Below are positions 11,968-24,610 of a stretch of 64,000 nt of DNA, in pieces. The notes under the pieces are model-generated. The model made no database searches. It was not told where the DNA came from and was given only the letters and a program-made list of their open reading frames with translations. The stretch's first letter is position 1. Every line of letters starts with the position of its first letter. Made by a program: the position numbers and the translations under genes. Origin of the DNA: Filobasidium wieringae (lineage: Eukaryota; Basidiomycota; Tremellomycetes; Filobasidiales; Filobasidiaceae); assembly GCA_001600055.1 (NCBI GenBank), contig BCIV01000018.1:539470-603469 (forward strand). The letters are read 5' to 3'.

Positions 11968-14723
11968 CTAGTGGGAGACGGTCCCGAGCAATAATTCCTC
12001 GAACTCGCCAACACGCGGTAAACGACCTGCTTCCTGCCATTTTGAGCCCCAACTATCAATTTTACGTGCCATATTATCTGGCCCAAATCCAAAGTACTCG
12101 TATAGCTGTTCTTGAGGAGCGGAGTGACCCTGATTTGCAGCGTACTTAATGACTGCAAGCGATATTGTCAACTGGCATGAAAGACTTACGAAAGTCTGCA
12201 TGGAGAGGGAAGCATGCGCATATCGCGCCCAACCGTAGGAAGCCCAAGCTTCAATTGCAACGATCAGCGAGGTGCTGGGGATCACCAGCTCTTTGTATCC
12301 GGCATCCTGAACGTCGAAATGCTTTTGCGAGGGCATCGAGACCACTCGGACGTTGTCAAATTTAGTCACCTTTTTGGCTGCGTCGATCGCTCGGGTCACC
12401 TCTGCTCCGGTCGACACGATAGTGAGATCGGGTTCATTCGACCCCTTGCTCCAGATGACATAAGCACCTCGAGCCACCTCGCTTCTATCGCTCCCTTCGA
12501 GAAGGGGTACCGGTTGACGACTGAGAGTGAAGATGCTTGGCGTATCGGAAGACTTGTCATCCAGTGCCAAGAGCCACATCCCCATACATTCCTCGGCGTC
12601 TGCAGGTCGAATCAAGTTGATATTCGGTAAAGCTCGGTAAAAGGTGGCCAAGGCGATTGGCTGATGGGTTGGACCTGGAATAATCAGAAGTCTCAATCAG
12701 CATAAGAACCAATCACCTGATTTGCCAGAATACCTCACCGTCTTCGCCGATACCGATAGAATCGTGAGTTGCAATGCCGATAAATCGCAACTTCTGCAGA
12801 GCCGCCATTCGCGCGGCGGGCGCGGCGTAAATCCAAAACATAAAGAAGGTTGACATGATGCTAGATAGGGAATCGGGATCCGTCAGTTGGGGTCCCTTTG
12901 CGCTTTTCCTGACATTCATTACTTACGGAATGAACATTCCCTTGTGGTAGGCGGCGATACCATTTCCAAGACCGACCATAGCAAACTCTCGAATACCATA
13001 ACGAATTTGTCTGCCCGAATAGTCACCCAGACCGGACTCGGGCTAAGTAAGGAACGATGAAGCACTTCAGGTACAGTCGACACAATCGATCAAAGGGATA
13101 CTCACGTTTTGAAACTCCACTTGACCTGCGAAATTGACGAACGTCGATTCCAATAAATCGGCCGAACCCGCTACAAAGCTCTTGTTCTGCGGTACGAGCG
13201 CCTGTACCGCTATCCCGCTCGATTTCCTTGTAGGTTGAGCCGCACTGGGCAGGTTCTCTTTGCTGGGAAGAGCATCCCTCCATCCATCCGGTGCAAATCG
13301 TCCTTGCAGCCTCGCTTCGAACTCGGCGTTGAGCTCGGGATACTTTTCTGCGTACTGTTTCATAGTGGCGTTCCATTTGGACTGAGCTTCCGCCCCCTTT
13401 TGCTTGCACCCTTCGAAGTATTCGTACACTTTGGCAGGGACGTGGAATTTCTTGCTAGGATCGAAGTCGAGGGTTTCCTTGACGTAGGCGACCTCGTCTG
13501 GTCCCAATGCTTGACCATGAGCGGGACCCGAGTCGGCTTTTCGGGACGAGAATCCAATGACGGTTCGGATGTTTACCAGCGTGGGTTTTCCCTTCAAGCT
13601 CTTGGCTTTGTCAAATCCAGCAAGGATAGCAGCGAGCTACGAGAAGATGGACGAGATCAGTTGTGGAACCTCCGACCGACTATATCGAACACTCACGTCG
13701 TTTGATCCGTCATACACATCGACGACGTTCCATCCTTGAGCAATGAGCTTAGCAGAGGTGTCCTCGGTGAAACAGTTGTCAATAGATCCGTCCACCGTGA
13801 TTCGATTGTTATCGTACACGAGAATTAAGTTGTCCAGCCCGAGATGTCCAGCCAATGAGATCGCTAACAGATGTGACAAGCATAATGGACGAGTTAGGAA
13901 TATTGTATACTGACACAAAAAGAGGAAGAAGAACTCACATTCTTGCCCGACACCTTCCTGGAGACATCCGTCACCGGTGAAACACCAGATCTTGTTATCA
14001 ACGACCTTCAAATCGTCTTTGTTGTAAGTCGCTGCGAGTTGCTTGGAAGCAATAGCCATTCCGACGGCATTTGAGATACCCTGACCGAGTGGTCCGGTAG
14101 TCACTTCGATACCTAATGAAACGGAGGTACGAAATGGGTCAACAGGATGTGAGATCACTTCGAATGTAGGAGAGGATTACCTGGATATTCAATTTCGGGA
14201 TGTCCAGCTGCCATTGATCCACTGGTAGCAGGAGAATGGTACATTCTGATCTGATCCAGAGTCCAAGCCTCGTATCCCGAGAAATGCAAGAAGAGGTATT
14301 GGAACAGGCACGCATGCCCGGCCGACAGAACGAATCGATCTCGGTTGAACCAGTCGGGGTCAAGGGGGTTGTAGGTCATTTCGTATCGCCAAAGAGCGAT
14401 TCCGATAGCCGCCGCTCCCATGACTGTTCCAGGATGTCCTCCCTTGTACTGCGGTGCGTGCTTGAGATCAGGATAAGACCAGACGAACCATGCCTTGTCT
14501 GTTGCTTACCTCCTGACATAGATCAGCAGCGAGACATCGGATGGTGTTCAGCACGATCTGTTCTTCTTTGGGCTGATAAAGAAAAGGTGAACACTGAGCT
14601 CCGGCGTCGTCTAGACCTTCAAGTCCAGACACTCACTGAGGCGACCTTGTCGGTTGTATGGGCATCCTTCTGAATCGCGGTAGAGTGACCGTGTGAGAGC
14701 GCGTCTTCAGTTTTAGCGATCAT
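11968..14723 (-). CDS. Transketolase-family enzyme, dihydroxyacetone synthase type
   Basis: A thiamine-diphosphate transketolase of about 700 residues in nine or so exons, starting [13 protein letters not shown]. It shows [42 protein letters not shown], the TPP motif GDGCLQEG...[32 protein letters not shown] and a YEYFGFG near the end. CLFQYLF with the MYHS and GHPEIE context, [13 protein letters not shown] and YEYFGF are closer to yeast dihydroxyacetone synthase than to housekeeping transketolase as I recall them. Dihydroxyacetone synthase moves two carbons from xylulose 5-phosphate to formaldehyde, giving dihydroxyacetone and glyceraldehyde 3-phosphate. The C-terminus (TVSH) has no clear peroxisomal PTS1, unlike the methylotrophic yeast enzyme. 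It shares its upstream region with the sugar transporter. Plain transketolase remains possible. Confidence 0.85.
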
Positions 14724-14905
14724 GTTAGGGAATCGTGGATCTTGTGTGTGTGTGTAGAGTGTTTGGTATGAAGAGCTGCAGAGTTGGTTCAGATTGAATC
14801 ATAAAGTCGGAGTTGCTACTTTATGAATCTGGAGCATCCACCTTGTTCACCTAATCAAGCGCGGCTGTTCCTGACTCCGCAACGCGAACTCCGATCAGTT
14901 CATGA

Positions 14906-14913
14906 TCACGTGA
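14906..14913. promoter_or_regulatory. TCACGTGA palindrome in a divergent promoter
   Basis: E-box-type palindrome inside GATCACGTGATT, 183 bases upstream of the dihydroxyacetone-synthase-like start and 243 bases upstream of the sugar transporter start. Such RTCACRTG boxes are bound by Cbf1-type bHLH proteins in fungi. Confidence 0.4.
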
Positions 14914-15155
14914 TTGCGATCTATGCGGTAGTTGCGCTCGGTCGTGCCTGATTCCGCTCGGTGCCCCGTTGCAATCTCTCCCCCGCACACGATGATACCG
15001 AACCGAAAACTGTAAGCGATCGGCATGTGCTTCAGACCGCACGATTAGCATATATAGCTGACACCATATGTCCAACTAATGTTTCACTCACTTGAAGGAT
15101 CCAGCACACCATAACACCACCTACTACTCAACACATCCTCCGACACGACTTGAGG

Positions 15156-17116
15156 ATGTCTACTACCTTACTGAGAGGTCGCGCTGTAAACTGGGCTATC
15201 ACTGCTTGTTGCGGTTCCGCCTTCTTGTGAGTTTTTATTCTACCTGACCACGCGCTTGCAACGCTGATGTATCCGAATTACGCCTACAGACTTTTCGGAT
15301 ATGATCAAGGAGTCATGTCTGGTCTCCTGACTGGTCGAGCATTCACGAACCAGTTCCCTGAAATCGATACCACCGATAGTGGGACAGGCTCCGCTTCTCT
15401 GCAAGGAACTGTCGTGGCAATCTACGAAATCGGTTGTCTGTTCGGATCATTGTTCACTTTCTTTTATGGAGAGAGATTCGGTCGTCGAAGAACGATCATG
15501 CTGGGATGTACCGTCCTTATGATTGGAGCTGCGATCCAAACCGCTTCTTACGGTATACCGCAGGTGAGCCGCAGACGTCTGGAGTCCCGCTTTCAGACCT
15601 TGACTGATGGAAGAGTATTACTGACGTAGCTCATTGTGGGGCGTATCGTCACTGGTCTGGGTAACGGTATCAATACCTCAACCGTCCCCGTTTGGCATTC
15701 CGAAACCACTCGAGCTCACGCGCGAGGTCGAGCTCTTTGTATCGAATTGGCCATCAACATCTTCGGAGTGATGTCCGCCTACTGGATCGATTACGGAATG
15801 TCATTCGTCAACAGCCAAGCTCAGTTCAGGGTCCCTCTTGCCATTCAGATCCTATTCGCTATAGTGACGATAGGATTGATCTTCGTCTGTCCTGAATCTC
15901 CCAGGTGGTTGCTCAAGCACGGGTACGATGAGAAATCACGAGCGGTCTTGGATCAATTATCGCTTCACCAAGGACTCGATCGTGCCGAGCTCCTCGGCGC
16001 CGAGTTCAACGATATTCAAACGGCGTTGAAGGAAGAAGAGGCGGCTACGCTCAAGGACAAGAACGGGAAACCCGTCTCTGGCGTTCGAGCTTGCTTCACT
16101 AATGGCAAGGATAGGTATTTCTATCGTGTCATGCTCGGTGTTGGTTCCCAGTTCATGCAACAGTGAGTGCTTTCTTGCTGCGGCGCGGTTCTTCTCTCCA
16201 CGCCAGTCTTGCTGACCTGATTGTTATGCGTAGATTATGTGGTATCAACCTCATCACTTACTGTACGTTCCTCTCTTGCTTCATTCCAATCGCGACTGAC
16301 CAAAACTCCTCTTCTCGTTCGGAAACTTCTCTTACAGATGCCCCTGTGATCTTCGAGCAATCTGTAGGGCTGAGCCACTCAGTTTCTCTTCTCCTATCCG
16401 GATTCAACGGGATTGCCTATTTCATCTCATCGCTCATCCCCATTTGGTTGATTGATCGAGTGGGAAGGAGAAAACTCATGCTCTTCGCCGCTATCGGTCA
16501 ATGCGCTTGTATGGCTGTTCTCGCCGGTACCACGTCAGTCACGGGGAAAGGTACGGGTATCATTGCCGCAACCATGCTCTTCTTGTTCAAGTGAGTCTCG
16601 TGACCCGCGCGATCAGTCGCTATAGTGCGCTGACTTGACGTGGACAGCTTCTTCTTCGCCGTCGGATTGCTCGCTATTCCTTGGTTACTTCCGTCCGAGT
16701 ACGCTCCCTTGCCTATCAGAGCACCAGCTGCAGCTCTGGCTTCCGCAAGTAATTGGATCGTAAGTTCTCACATAGGATATTTCACGCAACCATCCTCACA
16801 ACCTCACTTCCCGCTCTTGCTATAGTTCACATTCCTGGTGGTCGAGATCACTCCCGTTTCCATCAGGACTATCGGGTACAAGACCTACATCTACTTCTGC
16901 GTCTTCAACGCCTGCTTCGTTCCCCTCATATACTTTGTCTACCCAGAGACGGCTCGACTCAGCTTGGAATCGATCGACCAACTGTTTACTGGACCGAAGG
17001 TCCTCTTGCATCTGGATCCGCGGGATGAGATCGTGCATAACCGAGATAACGAGGAAACTTTCCCTCAGAATGATGATAAGGCCTATTTGGAGCATGCCGA
17101 GAGCGGTCGATCCTGA
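15156..17116 (+). CDS. MFS sugar/polyol transporter
   Basis: A 12-helix sugar porter of about 520 residues in six exons, starting MSTTLLRGRAVNWAI. Family marks are FLLFGYDQGVMSG (rebuilt across the first intron), YGERFGRRRTIMLG, GRIVTGLGNGINT, PESPRWLLKHG, QQLCGINLITYY, DRVGRRKLMLF and PETARLSLESIDQLF. The last hydrophilic tail is acidic and ends SGRS. The gene is divergent from the dihydroxyacetone-synthase-like gene across 432 bases. It would supply the sugar or polyol for the 3-17 kb block (inference). The substrate cannot be stated from sequence. Confidence 0.92.
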
Positions 17117-17620
17117 TTTAACATCTGGGTAAACCGGGTCTGGCATCAAAAGAGGGCATCGAAGGAAAAGGTGGTTCTCAAAGAACAGGTTTGACGAATT
17201 TGTACTTGTTAGGTCGATAAAGGTTTATGGTTATGGTCCTTGTCTGTACGTCTCTCAAAAAGACCAGGCAAGAATGAACGATCGAAGAGTGAATTATGTA
17301 ATAACATACAACAAAATGACCGGCATTTGCCAAATTACCACAAGGTCCCAATTCGCAGGCGATAAAAGAGGTCGATTCCGCTTTTTAGACTTCATATTTC
17401 TCTCAAAAGGTGAATGAAGAAAGTAAACTCATCCGTCGTCGTGATCCGCAATTCGGTCCCATATCTCCCACTCCTGTCGACATGAAAGCATGGTATTCAG
17501 GTCGTGCTAGTGTATAGCCACAAAGGACGAGAAAAACGAGTCAGTCCGTGATCGAACCAGAACGACGATCATTCTCCTTTGACCCTCTACCCATCGAGAC
17601 GCCAGCAGATATCAAAGATC
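17117..17620. other. Intergenic stretch between converging genes
   Basis: About 500 bases between the transporter stop and the SPF30 stop. It is A/T-rich in parts and presumably holds both 3' ends and terminators. No gene or RNA was recognised. Confidence 0.45.
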
Positions 17621-18610
17621 TTAATCTTCCCGTTGTCCGCCTGGAGTGAACTTGTGCTTCCCCATCTTGTCATATGTTGTGACTCCTTGTCCGCTGCCGA
17701 CGACTCCGACTGTTAAGTATAAAAATATGTAAGGAACGACACATATGGTTTCATCGAATGACTGCATACCTTTGCCTGCGATTCGAATGGCACACCATTA
17801 GTTTTTCAACTATATGAAAATGATTCTCACAAAAACTCACCTGTAGGGTTATCTGGTGTTCGGAAGATCGATTTACCCTCCAATCTAACCAGTCCAATCC
17901 GTCAATTCAGCCAGCAAGTTCAAGTCTCATGATCAACGTGCTACTGACCCTCCAATCTTGACCCCCTTCTTAGCCGCTTTCTTCCCAAAGCTTTCCCAAG
18001 CGCTCTTCTTCTGTAAGGTCTCTTGCGTCTTCTCCTTCTGCTTCTCAGCCCATTTCTCATTCTTCTTCTTCCTCTTTTCTTTTTCCCTCTCCTCCTCTAC
18101 TTGACTGAGTTTGCGTTTTACACCTGTATTGGCGGCGGGGGCGGAGGATTCTAGAGGTACTGAGCCTAGGGGTCGGAGGCAGGGTGGGGGTAGCGTTATA
18201 GGGGATGTATAACCTTTGAAGATGAGGGTGTACATAGGCTGGTCTGGGGTACCGGAGATGGCTGTTATCCGGGCTGGGTACCTATCGAGGCGAATCGACA
18301 CACGGACGAGGCTTTTGAATAACGGTGGTGAAGAAGAGGCGAAGAATAGGACAAACCATTTCATATCCTTATACCTAGCGGAAACTTCCTCCCCAGCCTT
18401 GAATCCTTTCTCCTTGGCCTTTCCTTTATTCTTACTAGTCGGCTCAGCATCTTTGGCAGCACCAGTAGACCCAAGCGCTTGTTTTGTAAGGTCGATAATC
18501 TCTACGAGCTCGCTTTGTAGAGTGAGGAGTTCTGCGTTTGATGGGTCTGCTTCCAGCCCTAGTTTGACTTGAGAAAGCTGGTACTCGAATCCTTCTAGTT
18601 CAACCTCCAT
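17621..18610 (-). CDS. SPF30 / SMNDC1 Tudor-domain splicing factor
   Basis: A small nuclear factor needed for spliceosome assembly, with a Tudor domain that binds dimethyl-arginine. The N-terminus is a coiled region (LTLQSELVEIIDLTKQAL). The Tudor domain reads VSARYKDMKWYPARITAISG once the GTTTGT donor is used, then YTLIFKGYTSPITLPP. A lysine-rich helix follows (REKEKRKKKNEKWAEKQKEK), and then KKGVKIGGLEGKSIFRTPDNPTGKVGVVGSG and YDKMGKHKFTPGGQRED. The NPTG-K-VGV junction passes through a 6-base exon. The C-terminal GKVGVG pattern is shared with human SMNDC1. It is divergent from SPC19, with 259 bases between starts. Confidence 0.88.
17770..17775 (-). other. Six-base microexon in SPF30
   Basis: On the minus strand GCAAAG is flanked by a TCGCAG acceptor and a GTATGC donor. 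With it the spliced codons read N-P-T-G-K-V-G-V; the GK pair is present in the animal homologue's TGKVGVG motif. The upstream intron has an AACTAATG branch site. Skipping the exon removes two residues and keeps the frame. Confidence 0.8.
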
Positions 18611-18869
18611 TATATATGCGTGTAACTCTCAGTGATTTGATTGATAGATGATGAGAGGTTTGCAGGCGTCGAATTACTCTTGAGATTCGAAGAGATTGAT
18701 AGAAGGGGTGACATCAGAGGATAATGGCTCATCCCTTTGCGCTTCTATTTGGCGCGTTCCCGTAATCGCGGGGGGTTGTTGTTATTGATGTCGATAGCAA
18801 CAAGATACATCTCGTTTTGGATCTTGCCTGTTGCCTGAACATCTTTACAGGGACTACCACTTCAGGACC

Positions 18870-19572
18870 ATGGCAGACACTCTCTCATACCTAGAGGAAT
18901 GCGTGAACGCTACCGAAGCATGTGTCAAAACGGTAAGTCTGAAGCCTGAACAGCGCTCGAAAGAGCGATAACTATAACTGACCTACCGGTCATTGTCTTA
19001 CAGCAAGATCGAGCGATAGCACAGTTACAGAAAGGCATCCAAGATCTACCTAGATTGACAAAGATTCTTCACAACGAGAGAGTGAGCCCGCGCTTCGATG
19101 TTTGCCCTCCTCTAGATGTATACTCATGCTTTATTATGATCGTAGCATTACCTTCTTCTCCCCGAACCGCTACTGCAACAATATAAGGCGGAACTCTCCG
19201 ACTCCCTCTCACCTCAAATCGATCAGTTGATCGAAAAGGCCGAAGCTTCTATAGCTAAATCTCAACGAAGAGCGGTGGATCTGAAACAGACTGTGAGCGT
19301 CGTCCATCCCCTACCTACCGTCGATATAAACTGAACGTCGTTTATCGCACCATCAGCTGGATGTCGTGACCCAATCATCTTTAAACCCTAACACCCTTCC
19401 TACATCCCGGCCATTACAAACGAAACCAACAGCAGCCAAAGTCTCTTCGAGTCAAGCTCCAGCGAAGATCCCATTCGAGATGAAACAACTATCGCACGCG
19501 CAACGGAAGAGGTATATCATGCTCAAGGGGAAAAAGGATCGATTAGAGAGGGAATTGGCTAAGCTCAGTTAA
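18870..19572 (+). CDS. SPC19: DASH complex subunit Spc19
   Basis: Spc19 is part of the fungal DASH/Dam1 ring that couples kinetochores to microtubules. Four exons give about 165 residues: MADTLSYLEECVNATEACVKT, then QDRAIAQLQKGIQDLPRLTKILHNERHYLLLPEP and a helical stretch to VDLKQ. The F/L-PRL-K-L...R-Y-L-PEP pattern is the family signature. The C-terminus is basic (KRYIMLKGKKDRLERELAKL) and could contact the microtubule. The intron after KT is 62 bases. It lies divergent to SPF30. Confidence 0.85.
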
Positions 19573-19887
19573 GCTGGCTGGAGCAGGGGTTTGGCTTACG
19601 GGGTTTGTTGAAGGTTGTAATCGCTATCCCGAGGATGGTAATGTTGTAAGAAACACTTATAATCAGTCCGCTAAGATCGCGACTTTTGAGAACTGTCACC
19701 GAGCGATTTCCATCCTTCCGCTCGATTCCGCGATGCAAGTCGAGCTCGAGGATTACGATCGTATGTCTGACCCAACGTTCCTAATACATCCACCGCTACA
19801 GTATCGTAAATTTTCACTTCTTATACACGCGCACCATCTTGTCTGACCTTCGATGAGGCGATGAGGTGAACGAATCATCTGAACGAA

Positions 19888-21656
19888 TCATTTACCTCCC
19901 GCCTTGCCCTTGGCGTTACCACCGCAATAATTACCCTGTTTCCTGACTTCATCAAAGACGGTCATGACCACTCTGCTCTCCGCATGATTGCATCGATCGG
20001 ATTCGAGTTTCTTATCCCGGATACACCTTGCGACCTCGCTGGTGAAATGGAAGGAGCGGATGGTGAGAACGAATTCAACGGGAATTACAACCGGGGGTGG
20101 CGACTCACTCGGCTTGGTAGTTCATCCCTCGGGCTGCTGCTTCGGGAATAGGACACTTTTTGACGATAGCTTCCGGTTTGGGGTTGGACTCGGTAGGACG
20201 AGGATAGATCGTGAATCCCTCTGGCCTGTACGTAGGAGCTAGATCCGCGTTGACGAAAAATCAACTTCCGATCATTTCACTCCCAGCTCCAAACCTTCCC
20301 GCGGACTCACTATCGATCACAATCTCCGCCTCCTCCATCTCCAAATGAACACACCCCCTGGGACTGGTCTCCGTCTCCATACTTGTCCTACAGATAGCGG
20401 TTCCCACGCCCTTCCATTCGACGACCCAGTTGGAATTGAGGTCCACTCCGGTACGTTCGTAAGGAATCATATGACCTGTGATGGACGATGGGGGCGAATG
20501 CGATTTGTTTGCGGGGTTTTGGTGGAGGAGCATCATCGCCCAGACCTTAGTAGGGAAGGGTGTCAGATTTTGTTTGTGATTGTGAACATATCGGAGACAG
20601 CGTACCATGGGATAAGGACCGAGATCGAGAAGTCCACCACCACCGAGATGAGCGGCGATCATCCTATCGGTCTCCGGGTCTCTCTCTATCGTCGAGAGAA
20701 CAATCGTTTAGTATTTGAAACATGACTAGGACTCGAGGTTGACGTACCATCGACCTTCATGTTGAAAGACAAATCGGCCAGCCTGTCGAGTACATTGCAT
20801 ATCGTTCAGTTCATCATGTCTTTCTTTCAGTCAGCTGAGCGATCCGCTCACATTCGTTTGGTCTTTCCGTATTTACCGGAGAAGACCACTTCCTGAACTG
20901 CGTAGGCGATAGGATGCTGTGCTCATATCGTCATCGTCAGTTCGATCCATTCCGTAGAAGAGAAGAGTAGTGACGGGAGCTTACGAATCGAGTCCATACG
21001 GCTTCCATGAGAAACAAGTTCTTCTCCTTTGCTAAAGCCAGGAGTTCGTCTAGTTCTTCGGTATCGAAAGTGAAGGGCTGGGAATAGCCATTCGATCAGT
21101 AATGGTCTAGGGACGAAACCATGCCAACGACTGCTTACCTTTTCACAAAGGACGTGTTTCCCCGCATTCAAAGCGTCCTTGGTATTATCGTAGTGATAAG
21201 TATGAGGAGTCCCGATATAAACCACATCGACCTCCTGATTCGCGTAGACTTCCTCATAAGTTCCTCCGGTGACTTGAGATTGTGATTCAGAGGGGATGAC
21301 CTTCGAGATGAATTTATCGGCCGATTCCTTTGAGCGGGAACCGACTGCTTTGACTACGTGTTTGATGTCGCCTGCATCTCGACTGCCGGGATTATAAGGT
21401 TGGGGTGAGATGTGGGCTAGATGACGAGCAGGACTAGGTGAACTCACGCAGATGAATCCAAGACAAGGTCCTACGAATGAAGTGTTGTGAGCGTCGATGG
21501 GTTCGTCAAGTATGAACGTTACTCACAGAGGTGAACTGAGTGGAAATTCCACCTGTCAGAGAACGATGATGAGTGCAGGTCCCGCGTTGGTCGGGATCAT
21601 CTGATGATGTGCTTACCGGTCGCGATGATTCCCCAACGAAGAGTGAAAGGTGCCAT
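19888..21656 (-). CDS. Gfo/Idh/MocA oxidoreductase, D-xylose / dihydrodiol dehydrogenase type
   Basis: An NAD(P)-dependent dehydrogenase of about 390 residues in seven or more exons. It starts MAPFTLRWGIIATG (Rossmann), then VYANQEVDVVYIGTPHTYHYD, NAGKHVLCEKPFT (the catalytic EKP lysine; the motif is completed across a splice), FLMEAVWTRF, GGGGLLDLGPYP and ESRVVMTVFDEVRKQG near the end. MEAVWTRF and LLDLGPYP are typical of fungal D-xylose 1-dehydrogenase and mammalian dimeric dihydrodiol dehydrogenase. It lies three genes from the sugar transporter and could extend the local pentose theme, but two housekeeping genes intervene. Confidence 0.88.
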
Positions 21657-21979
21657 TGTATGTGGTAGTAGACGTAGTAGGTAGTGATTGGATGTGACCT
21701 GTGTGGGCTGTACGAATGTAAGAACGCTCGAATGGGAAACCTGTCAACTGTCAAGTTATATGGAGCAGCTCGATCCCGACTCTCGTCACGCCTCCACCTC
21801 GCTCGGGCCAATGTCCGGACGAATGTGGTACCGGTCCCGGCGAAACTTCGGCTACGGATTGCTAATCACGGACGGACAAACCCTTGAAACATGCTTCATG
21901 CAGGATACAATATCGGTCAAAACACTTGCTCAAATCTATACAATCTCTCTAAATCATACCAGTCATGCTCCTCAGGCGA

Positions 21980-24610
21980 TCATCTGTCGAGTGAACTGTA
22001 AACCCCACTGATATCGCTCTCCTCGTCCGTCCGATTGCCCGCGAGATCTCTCCGATCGACCAGATTCTGGACATCTTCCAGTCGATCCCGCCTGATCAGG
22101 AAGTAACAAAAGATGGGGGGCAGGAGCGCGGCGATGGTAGCGACGACGAGTTGTTTGAACATGATATCATCGTATGCCTGGATGATCCCTTGTCTGATCG
22201 GGTCGCTCTTGGGGTACTATAAGGGTTCTTATGCATGAACACGTGTTACCGTACAGACGATAAGTGTGGGACTTACCAATCGAGCCATCGTCGGTGACAG
22301 GTAGAGATCTTCATAGAGTGTCATATTATTCCCCGGAACGTGCCTAGCGATCGCCTTGGGCATCTCCCTCGTGTAAATGCTCGTAGCGACTGACCCCCTC
22401 ATTGCCCATCAGCCTCTCGAACCTTTCCACATCAAACCACCCCAAACCGCAACTCACTAGCGCTCCCGACACTATTCCCCACCTCCGTAATGAGCAAGAC
22501 CATTGCCGTCACGCTGGCCACGTCAGCATGAGCGACCCCAGCCTGAGCCGATACTTGAAGCGTCACACCGGCGAACCCCCCGCCCATCCCCTGTAGCGCT
22601 TGGTTCAGGATCAATTCGGCGGGAGTCCCTTTGGCCCCGCGGGTATGGATCATCAGTGCGACTCCTGCCAGTCTGATGACCAGTCCGACAAAGAGTAGGT
22701 TCTACAAGTTGAAGCAGGATTTCAGCTCATGCAAACGTTATCCGCATTTCGATTGCAGGCCTCACCTTGACATCCCTCGTCCGACTCATGATCGCCCCTC
22801 CAATAACCCCAAAAAGGGTCAAAGAGAGGGTCTGCACGGAAGCAAAGTAAGACAAGTTCCTAGCGTTCCAGTCCTGCGTGACGTAGATGAAATTGTAGAG
22901 GTTCGTGAATTGGAGGTAAAAGGAGGTGAAGTCGAAGAAGCCTGAAACCAAGATTGAGCATCAGGCATGATTCGCTCGGGGAACACCTTGATCGATCACG
23001 CCGAGCTTACCTATGAGGCATGCTCCGAGGATGGAAGTGTTTCGAAGGAATTTGTACGGGACGATAGGAGTCTCGGGGTATTTGGATTCGTACCAACAGA
23101 AAACGGGAAACAAGGCCAATCCCGTGATGACCTGGATGGATAAAAAGGTTCAGCAATTGCGACACGTAAGGGGCAAGCGGTCCTGCCTGCTCACCATCCC
23201 ACCCATCAACGGATCGTCCCATCCCCTATCAGCCGTGTTCGCCAACGTCAATGGCAACAAGACCAACCCCAAACTACTCGCAACCAATAAAAGCCCGACG
23301 ATATCCATCTCCTTCATCTTTTCGATCGCTTGACTCTTCCAACTCTCAGTAGACCGGATTCGGTAGCCAGTCTTCTCGTAGTCTATTCGTTTGGCTTTTC
23401 TTTGTGCCCAGAACATCGTCCCGACTATGAGAGATAGGCAGAGTGGGACAGCGATGGCGAAGAGACCGTAGCCGTATCGCCAATCAGGAAGGATGCCTTC
23501 CGCGATTTCCGCCGCGACGAAATTGTTGACGATGAATGGCAATGAGAGAAGGGAGCTTTAAAAGGGGACAGGATTGAAAACCTTAGCTGACTGTCGCTGA
23601 TTGACGATTCATGACTACTTCTTACCTTGATAAACCTCGCCATCGTAACGTCGTCATGTCCGCAATCACGATTTGTGACAAAAGTTGCAGCCCAGTATAT
23701 CCAAATCTATTCATAGCACACTAGTCATAAGCCACCTCAAATTTCATTTGAGTATGCGTTGAGATGACGCACGAATAGATCAAAGTCCCGCCAGCAAGAC
23801 CTCCGATCCCGGTTGAGGTAGCTATCACTGCATAGCCTACACAATACATCGTCTGAATTCACAGGGCGCTCGCGTCAGTGATGGTCAACCTAACGAGCAA
23901 GGGAGGTATGGAAGGTTGACTTACTGCAATAGCGACGTACGATTCTGCCCTGCCAAAGCTGAGTGCGTAGCGGGGTAAGTTGGCAATATATAAGAATGCC
24001 GGAAGGTAGTACCGATGACTTACACATCAGCCAACTTGGCCATCAAGGGCTTACCGACTGCGATAATGATCGCCGCGGCCGTCGTGATCGATCCAGAATA
24101 AGAGTTTCCGAATACTGTCGATGTTGCATAGAAGAGGAATTGCCATGTGGTAGAGCCTGAGCGTTATAAGGCAACGACACGTCAGACAAGAACAGGTTCC
24201 CCACAGGACGTCGATTGTGTGACCACTCACCATCTAATGAATACACGTAGGACGCTAGTCCCAGACTGCGCAAGCCCAAATCTATCAGCTGGCACTCGAA
24301 AGGAGCCGCAACGATTGAAAGCGTACCCGATAAACAAGACCCATCTACTTTTCCTCGTCCAAACCGCTTGTAATGCTTCTACCCTTCTGACTCCCTGTAG
24401 TGGTGATGTGCTATCGAGACTGGACCTCTCTGGAGCTTCATTTGTGGTGTACAAAGCGGATCCTCTCGAACCAGGAGATCTTGCATCAAGATCGATATCG
24501 TCATCGTACTTGGGAGCGTTCGAGAGGATACTGAGACGACGAGGTGCATCTGCGATGAAGCTGAGGCGGTGCGGTGTGTCGGATATGAAACTAAGGCGGT
24601 GTGTTCCCAT
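21980..24610 (-). CDS. Siderophore-iron MFS transporter (SIT/ARN type)
   Basis: A 14-helix proton symporter for ferric siderophores, in about twelve exons. Family marks are SYVYSLDGSTTWQFLFYATS, ADVFGRAESYV, FVAAEIAEGILPDWRYGYG, DIVGLLLVASSLGLVLLPLTLA, GWDDP and ILNQALQGMGGGF, with a cytosolic end SGVYSSLDR. The first exon encodes an N-terminal tail with three near-copies of an 11-residue unit (HRLSFISDTP, HRLSFIADAP, RRLSILSNAP). The start at 24610 is the only ATG in frame there. An exact iron-GATA site lies 411 bases upstream. It is followed upstream by an NRAMP transporter on the same strand. Confidence 0.88.
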
